DNA of 64,000 nucleotides from contig NZ_SNUF01000001.1 of assembly GCF_012027305.1 (NCBI RefSeq), positions 310,001 through 374,000 on the forward strand. The letters are read 5' to 3'. Positions 60,700-64,000 of the stretch are shown here, one piece after another (position 1 is the first letter of the stretch; every line of letters starts with the position of its first letter). Source of the stretch: Thermococcus sp. MAR1. GTDB lineage: Archaea; Methanobacteriota_B; Thermococci; Thermococcales; Thermococcaceae. The notes beneath the pieces are model-generated. The model was not told the origin of the DNA. It saw nothing but the letters and a program-made list of their open reading frames with translations, and did no database searches. The translations under genes were made by a program, and so were the position numbers.

Positions 60700-61434
60700 T
60701 CACAGGAACGCGTGCCGGTGCTTGTAGAGTTCGACGAGGGAGCTGGCTATTAGGTATATCTCTACCGCCGAGAGGAGGACGAGGAATATCAGGTATCCCT
60801 GCGCAAAGGATACGCTCTTCCCCAGGTGCTCCGCTATGGTGCTCACCTGGTTGGGGTCGCGCAGGGCACTCAGGGAATAGACTATCGCGTTGAAGCCCAC
60901 GACCAGGGGAATTGGGGCCGAGGCGTAGGCCAGCAGGAGTCCGGTGTAGCCCCTCCTCTGAAGGGACAGCATCGACAGGATTATCGGGATGGCCAGGATA
61001 AGCGCCGTTATAGCGAAGAACTGATTGAGATATGCCCCCGTCAGGACGAAGAAAGACGTCATTCCGAAGATGTATTTCCGGTATGCCCTCTTCAGCTCGA
61101 CGAGCTTTTTGGGGCTGAAGTCGTACTCGGCCGACCTGGAATACAGGAGGACCTTGTTCACCGCTTTCAGGTAGTTCTTTTTGCCCTCCTTCTCTATGGC
61201 CTTGTCCGTGCTCATCAATTTGAGCTCCTTGGCTTTTTTGAAGAAGAACTCGGCCAGCTCCTCGTTGTCCTTCTCGACCCTGGATGCGACCTCCCGGAAG
61301 TTCCCCGCGGCCTCCTCCAGGGATTTCTTGACTTTTGTCTTCTCCTTTTCACTTAGGCTGCCGAGCCTCTCGATCTTTTCAAGGGTTGATTCGAGAACGT
61401 CGGCAGTTTCAAGAAGTATTTTTTCGCTTTTCAC
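60700..61434 (-). CDS. Uncharacterised protein with coiled coil and membrane segments
   Basis: 244 aa. N-terminal helical/coiled-coil half (residues 1-110, rich in E and K: LLETADVLESTLEKIERLGSLSEKEKTKVKKSLEEAAGNFREVASRVEKDNEELAEFF), then four to five hydrophobic segments from about residue 120 (FGMTSFFVLTGAYLNQFFAITALILAIPIILSML; GLLLAYASAPIPLVVGFNAIVYSLSAL; FAQGYLIFLVLLSAVEIYLIASSLVEL). No family recognised. GTG start, preceded by GGGGGGGTATAG. Downstream of the small SNF partner on the same strand. Confidence 0.7.
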   Translation of the reverse strand: MKSEKILLETADVLESTLEKIERLGSLSEKEKTKVKKSLEEAAGNFREVASRVEKDNEELAEFFFKKAKELKLMSTDKAIEKEGKKNYLKAVNKVLLYSRSAEYDFSPKKLVELKRAYRKYIFGMTSFFVLTGAYLNQFFAITALILAIPIILSMLSLQRRGYTGLLLAYASAPIPLVVGFNAIVYSLSALRDPNQVSTIAEHLGKSVSFAQGYLIFLVLLSAVEIYLIASSLVELYKHRHAFL

Positions 61435-61467
61435 CTATACCCCCCCAAAATGGGAAAGAAAAAGGGT

Positions 61468-61575
61468 TTAAGACACTTCCCCTCTTTCCGCCTTGAGCAG
61501 CTTGTTGATGCTCCAGCCCATCATGGCGAATATTGCCAGCCACGCTATCAGCATGTAGATTACCCAGCTTTCCAT
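61468..61575 (-). CDS. MetS-like small single-helix partner of the SNF transporter
   Basis: 35 aa: MESWVIYMLIAWLAIFAMMGW then SINKLLKAERGEVS. One transmembrane helix and a short basic cytoplasmic tail. Starts 10 bases after the SNF transporter stop, on the same strand, with GAGGTGA five bases before its ATG. This is the arrangement of bacterial two-part NSS transporters such as MetPS, in which a tiny membrane protein accompanies the transporter. Too short for routine gene calling. Confidence 0.8.
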   Translation of the reverse strand: MESWVIYMLIAWLAIFAMMGWSINKLLKAERGEVS

Positions 61576-61585
61576 TGCGATCACC

Positions 61586-63145
61586 TCAGACCCTTATGAT
61601 GACCTCGTTCTTCTCGAGCTCCTCGCCGTACTTGCGCTTGATGGAGTAGTAGCTTTCCACTGCACCGACGATCCACATGAAGATTATTGCCAGTCTGGCC
61701 GGCCACTCGAGGGTTGCTCCTACGAGGCTCTGGGCGGATCCTATCAGCGGTATCAGCAGGAGTATTGGGGCTATGTAGAGCAGTATCGGCTTGTACCATC
61801 CGGGGACTTTCATGTAGGCTCCCTGGTGCAGCTCCTTCCAGAAGTTGCCCGGCTTGAAGAGGTACACCGCCACTATGATGTCGAAGAGCGCCAGCAGCGT
61901 GAGCTGGAAGCTGACCCATGCGTCAACCTGGTCGAGGTAGCCGCTGATGTACACCACAGGAAGGCCCGCGATGAAGTAGAGCACGAGCACTACCCAGGTT
62001 CCGACCTTTCTCTTGATGTTGAGGTCCTCCTCGAGGAGGGCGGTGAGGTAGTTGTACATGGCTATGGCTGAGGTGAAGCCCGCGAACCAGAGGAGGAGGA
62101 ACCACATTGCTCCGAAGAGCTTTCCTATGTCACCCATGCTGACGAAGACGTTGGGCAAGCTGGTGTAAGAGAATCCGAGGCCGAACTTCTGGCCTATCCA
62201 CGCGAGGGCCTCACTCTTGCCCTGGGCAAGAACATCGGGCGGCACGATCTTGGGGGCGTAGGCGGTAGCCAGCGGGACGGCGAGTGAACCACCGAGAACT
62301 ACCTCGGCGAACTCGTTCAGGGAGACCGTTGCGAGACCGCTGAGGGCGACGTCGTCATCAGGGCCGAGGTAGCTGGCGTAGTTCTGGATGATACCCATAC
62401 CGAGCGAGAGGGTGAAGAATATCTGCCCGGTTGCGGCGAGCATGACCGTCGCGAAGTGGTCCTTGAGGTACGCCCAGTTGGGGCTCCAGATGAACCTGAA
62501 TCCATCAATGGTGCTCCAGTTGGGGTCTATTGGTGAGCCGAGGACGAACACGTAGCCGACCATTATGATGGCGAAGACGTAGAGGAGCGGCATCATGACC
62601 TTGACCCATCTTTCTATTCCCTTGCTGACGCCCTGTCCGACGGCTATGGCGAGGAGGATCACTGTTATGCCCCAGAAGAGCATGACCTGGGCGTGGTTGC
62701 CGAGGTAGTTGCCGAAGAACTCTCCGGTGTTCTGGCCGAAGTAGGCTCCAGTGGCGCTGAAGTAGGAGTAAGCCGCGGACCAGCCGATGAGGTGGAGGTA
62801 GTAGCTGTTCAGGAGAACGGTCAGTGAAAAGGCCAGCATTCCGCTGATAACTCCCCACCACAGTGCGCCTCTCGGCTTGACGCGCTCCCTGGCCATGAGG
62901 TAGTACGTGGGACCGAGGGTGCCGTGACCATACTTTCCACCGTAGCGACCGGCGACCCACTCAATCCACATCACCGGTATTCCCAGGAAGAACAGAGCTA
63001 TAAAGTACGGCACCATAAAGGCTCCGCCACCGTTCTGGGCAACCTGCGTTGGAAACCTCACGAAGTTGCCCAGACCGACGGCGTTTCCAGCCATTGCTAA
63101 AATCAAACCAATCTTAGTTGCCCATTGATCCCTCTGTTGTTCCAC
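61586..63145 (-). CDS. Sodium-dependent NSS/SNF family transporter
   Basis: 519 aa, about 12 transmembrane segments in the LeuT fold. The diagnostic TM1 motif AMAGNAVGLGNFVRFPTQVAQNGGGAF is at residues about 17-43, and ATGQIFFTLSLGMGIIQNYASYLG is the TM6-region signature. Imports amino acids or related solutes with sodium. The second GTG (63145, MEQQRDQWATKIG) is chosen because it is five bases after GGGGGTGA; the first GTG is within that site. A small MetS-like partner follows. Confidence 0.9.
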   Translation of the reverse strand: MEQQRDQWATKIGLILAMAGNAVGLGNFVRFPTQVAQNGGGAFMVPYFIALFFLGIPVMWIEWVAGRYGGKYGHGTLGPTYYLMARERVKPRGALWWGVISGMLAFSLTVLLNSYYLHLIGWSAAYSYFSATGAYFGQNTGEFFGNYLGNHAQVMLFWGITVILLAIAVGQGVSKGIERWVKVMMPLLYVFAIIMVGYVFVLGSPIDPNWSTIDGFRFIWSPNWAYLKDHFATVMLAATGQIFFTLSLGMGIIQNYASYLGPDDDVALSGLATVSLNEFAEVVLGGSLAVPLATAYAPKIVPPDVLAQGKSEALAWIGQKFGLGFSYTSLPNVFVSMGDIGKLFGAMWFLLLWFAGFTSAIAMYNYLTALLEEDLNIKRKVGTWVVLVLYFIAGLPVVYISGYLDQVDAWVSFQLTLLALFDIIVAVYLFKPGNFWKELHQGAYMKVPGWYKPILLYIAPILLLIPLIGSAQSLVGATLEWPARLAIIFMWIVGAVESYYSIKRKYGEELEKNEVIIRV

Positions 63146-63410
63146 AATATTCACCCCCGTTCTTAAATGTCCGGATCATGAAACCCCTGTGTATGGCTTT
63201 GGGGCATTATGTATAAGGTGAGGCATTCTATAAAAAGCTTTCTGATAGTTTTTTTCGACAAAAGACGATTTACTCAAGCGTTAAACCATGGTACTCATGC
63301 TCTCGCCATTTTTTTAATACGCTAACCGGACGTAAACACCTTTTTGACGTTATGACAATTTCAAGGCCAAAATTATTCAAAATGACAAATCTTTGGCCGA
63401 TTCCCTCCGC

Positions 63411-63425
63411 CAAAATATTTAACTG
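63411..63425 (+). promoter_or_regulatory. Box A promoter upstream of candidate sRNA
   Basis: CAAAATATTTAACTG. A transcript start about 25 bases on (63440-63445) coincides with the inverted repeat ATTACA-GT-TGTAAT (63432-63445) and directly precedes the C box. Confidence 0.4.
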
Positions 63426-63445
63426 AATGCGATTACAGTTGTAAT

Positions 63446-63506
63446 GGTGCCCGATGATTGGAACGCGAGTGATCTGATGGGTGATGACCGACTTCTCGCT
63501 GAGGGC
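63446..63506 (+). ncRNA. Candidate C/D box sRNA (2'-O-methylation guide)
   Basis: C-like box CCGATGA (63451-63457), D' box CTGA (63474-63477), C' box GTGATGA (63481-63487) and D box CTGA (63499-63502), with a 16-base and an 11-base guide between them, 52 bases in all. This is the standard archaeal C/D layout. The three-base D'-C' spacer is typical. GCC/GGC flanking bases could form a terminal stem. The C box has the GATGA core but lacks the usual RT. Target RNA not identified. Confidence 0.45.
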
Positions 63507-63690
63507 CTCGTTCTAACATTGTTTCATGCATTTATATCCAGTGGTGCTTTTTTATGTGCGTCAATGTATAAAAAATCTTGGATGTACAGTCCCGTTTTTG
63601 TCCTAAAATTTCGGGAGGATTTTTCTTTTCGTCGAAAATTTGCGTATATAACTTTTTGTTTAAAATTAACCGTTCTCCGGCCTTCTTTAT

Positions 63691-63707
63691 CGAAAGGTTT
63701 ATATATG
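63691..63707 (+). promoter_or_regulatory. Strong promoter of gdhA
   Basis: Purine-rich BRE CGAAA plus box A GGTTTATATATG, a near-perfect Thermococcales promoter, about 50 bases before the gdhA ATG. The gdh promoter of Pyrococcus is a standard strong promoter for archaeal transcription, which fits. Confidence 0.75.
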
Positions 63708-63756
63708 CAAATGCCTAAGAGCCTATCGCAAATTACCGAAACCTGAGGTGGTAAAG

Positions 63757-64000
63757 ATGGTTGAGATTGACCCGTTTGAGATGGCCGTTAAGCAGCTCGA
63801 GAGGGCTGCCCAGTTCATGGACATAAGCGAAGAGGCCCTTGAGTGGCTCAAGAAGCCCATGAGGATTGTTGAGGTCTCAGTTCCGCTTGAGATGGACGAC
63901 GGTTCTGTTAAGGTTTTCACCGGTTTCCGTGTTCAGCACAACTGGGCCCGCGGTCCGACCAAGGGTGGTATAAGGTGGCACCCGGCCGAGACCCTCAGCA
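63757..64000 (+). CDS. gdhA: Glutamate dehydrogenase, 3' truncated by window edge
   Basis: First 81 codons: [21 protein letters not shown], then [39 protein letters not shown]. The last part is the glutamate-binding motif of hexameric GDH (GPxKGGxRxHP). Catalyses oxidative deamination of glutamate to 2-oxoglutarate and ammonia with NAD(P); abundant in Thermococcales peptide metabolism. GAGGTGG ribosome-binding site (63745-63751). The gene runs out of the window. Confidence 0.96.
   Translation, partial: MVEIDPFEMAVKQLERAAQFMDISEEALEWLKKPMRIVEVSVPLEMDDGSVKVFTGFRVQHNWARGPTKGGIRWHPAETLS

Larger units (their letters stand above)
63146..63756. other. Long AT-rich divergent region between SNF transporter and gdhA
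   Basis: 611 bases without a convincing protein gene. It contains the SNF promoter (AGCTTTTTATAG on the minus strand, about 63230-63241), a box A followed by a candidate C/D sRNA (63411-63506), and the gdhA promoter (63691-63707). The remainder is AT-rich with several T runs. A 100-codon open frame from GTG/ATG 63444 has no ribosome-binding site and lies over the sRNA candidate. Confidence 0.6.

Noticed and set aside
63444-63746. 100-codon open frame upstream of gdhA
   Set aside because: No Shine-Dalgarno, AT-rich random-looking translation, and it runs through the gdhA promoter; the region is better explained by a C/D sRNA candidate and promoter.

Overview
The window looks like chromosomal DNA of a hyperthermophilic euryarchaeon of the order Thermococcales, most probably a GC-rich Thermococcus. 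The evidence is an archaeal ribosomal-protein superoperon (L6 to S2, with L32e, L19e, L34e, L14e, L18e, L40e and RNA polymerase subunits D, N and K), GGTGA-type ribosome-binding sites, TTTATA/TTTAAA box A promoters, tRNA genes with encoded CCA, and Thermococcales signature genes (DUF257, a GH57 branching enzyme with a C-terminal helix-hairpin-helix domain, glutamate dehydrogenase, an SNF transporter). The species cannot be fixed from sequence reading alone.

Layout. 1-9140: ribosomal/secretion block (L6, L32e, L19e, L18, S5, L30, L15, SecY, adenylate kinase, an EMC3-like DUF106 protein, L34e, cytidylate kinase, L14e), an inserted SDR gene, then Cbf5. 9140-10110: an AT-rich island with one unrecognised gene. 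10110-17010: a methyltransferase whose 3' end overlaps tRNA-Ser, then S13-S4-S11-RpoD, L18e-L13-S9-RpoN, RpoK, an enolase-like gene, S2 and L40e, with four tRNA genes threaded between them. 17060-20900: a PadR/FUN14 divergon with a perfect inverted repeat, a flippase, a phosphoesterase-fold protein that has lost its metal ligands, a 28-codon ORF, tRNA-Arg and an Lrp regulator. 20880-24070: a minus-strand operon of SRP54, RAM domain, YkgJ, PRTase-type regulator and an unknown gene. 24330-31890: a small ORF, DUF89, a TPR-like solenoid, MTA phosphorylase, CoA-disulfide reductase-like flavoprotein, tRNA-Gly, tRNA-Arg, a nucleoside phosphorylase and a threonine synthase-like enzyme. 31920-39920: MEMO1, a MntA-HepT toxin-antitoxin pair, and the lower mevalonate/isoprenoid genes (mevalonate kinase, isopentenyl phosphate kinase, IPP isomerase, prenyl synthase) with RNase J. 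40000-48220: MFS exporter, LeuRS, DUF257, amidohydrolase, prolidase. 48340-55800: L15e, VapBC-like pair, RNA-binding protein plus RNase P protein 3, TrpB2, membrane proteins, NikR. 55800-64000: RqcH/NFACT, GH57 branching enzyme, a PII-like protein, an SNF symporter with a tiny one-helix partner, a candidate C/D sRNA, and the start of gdhA.

How it works together. Most of the window is housekeeping: ribosome and RNA polymerase synthesis, membrane insertion (SecY, EMC3-like, SRP54), RNA maturation (Cbf5, RNase P, RNase J), ribosome rescue (RqcH), isoprenoid lipid synthesis and nucleoside salvage. The less expected signals are the catalytically dead-looking enzyme paralogues (enolase-like; phosphoesterase-like), the toxin-antitoxin pair translationally coupled to mevalonate kinase, tRNAs abutting or overlapping coding genes, structured leaders just upstream of Shine-Dalgarno sites, and several microproteins with strong ribosome-binding sites. 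No insertion sequence, CRISPR array or rRNA gene was seen.
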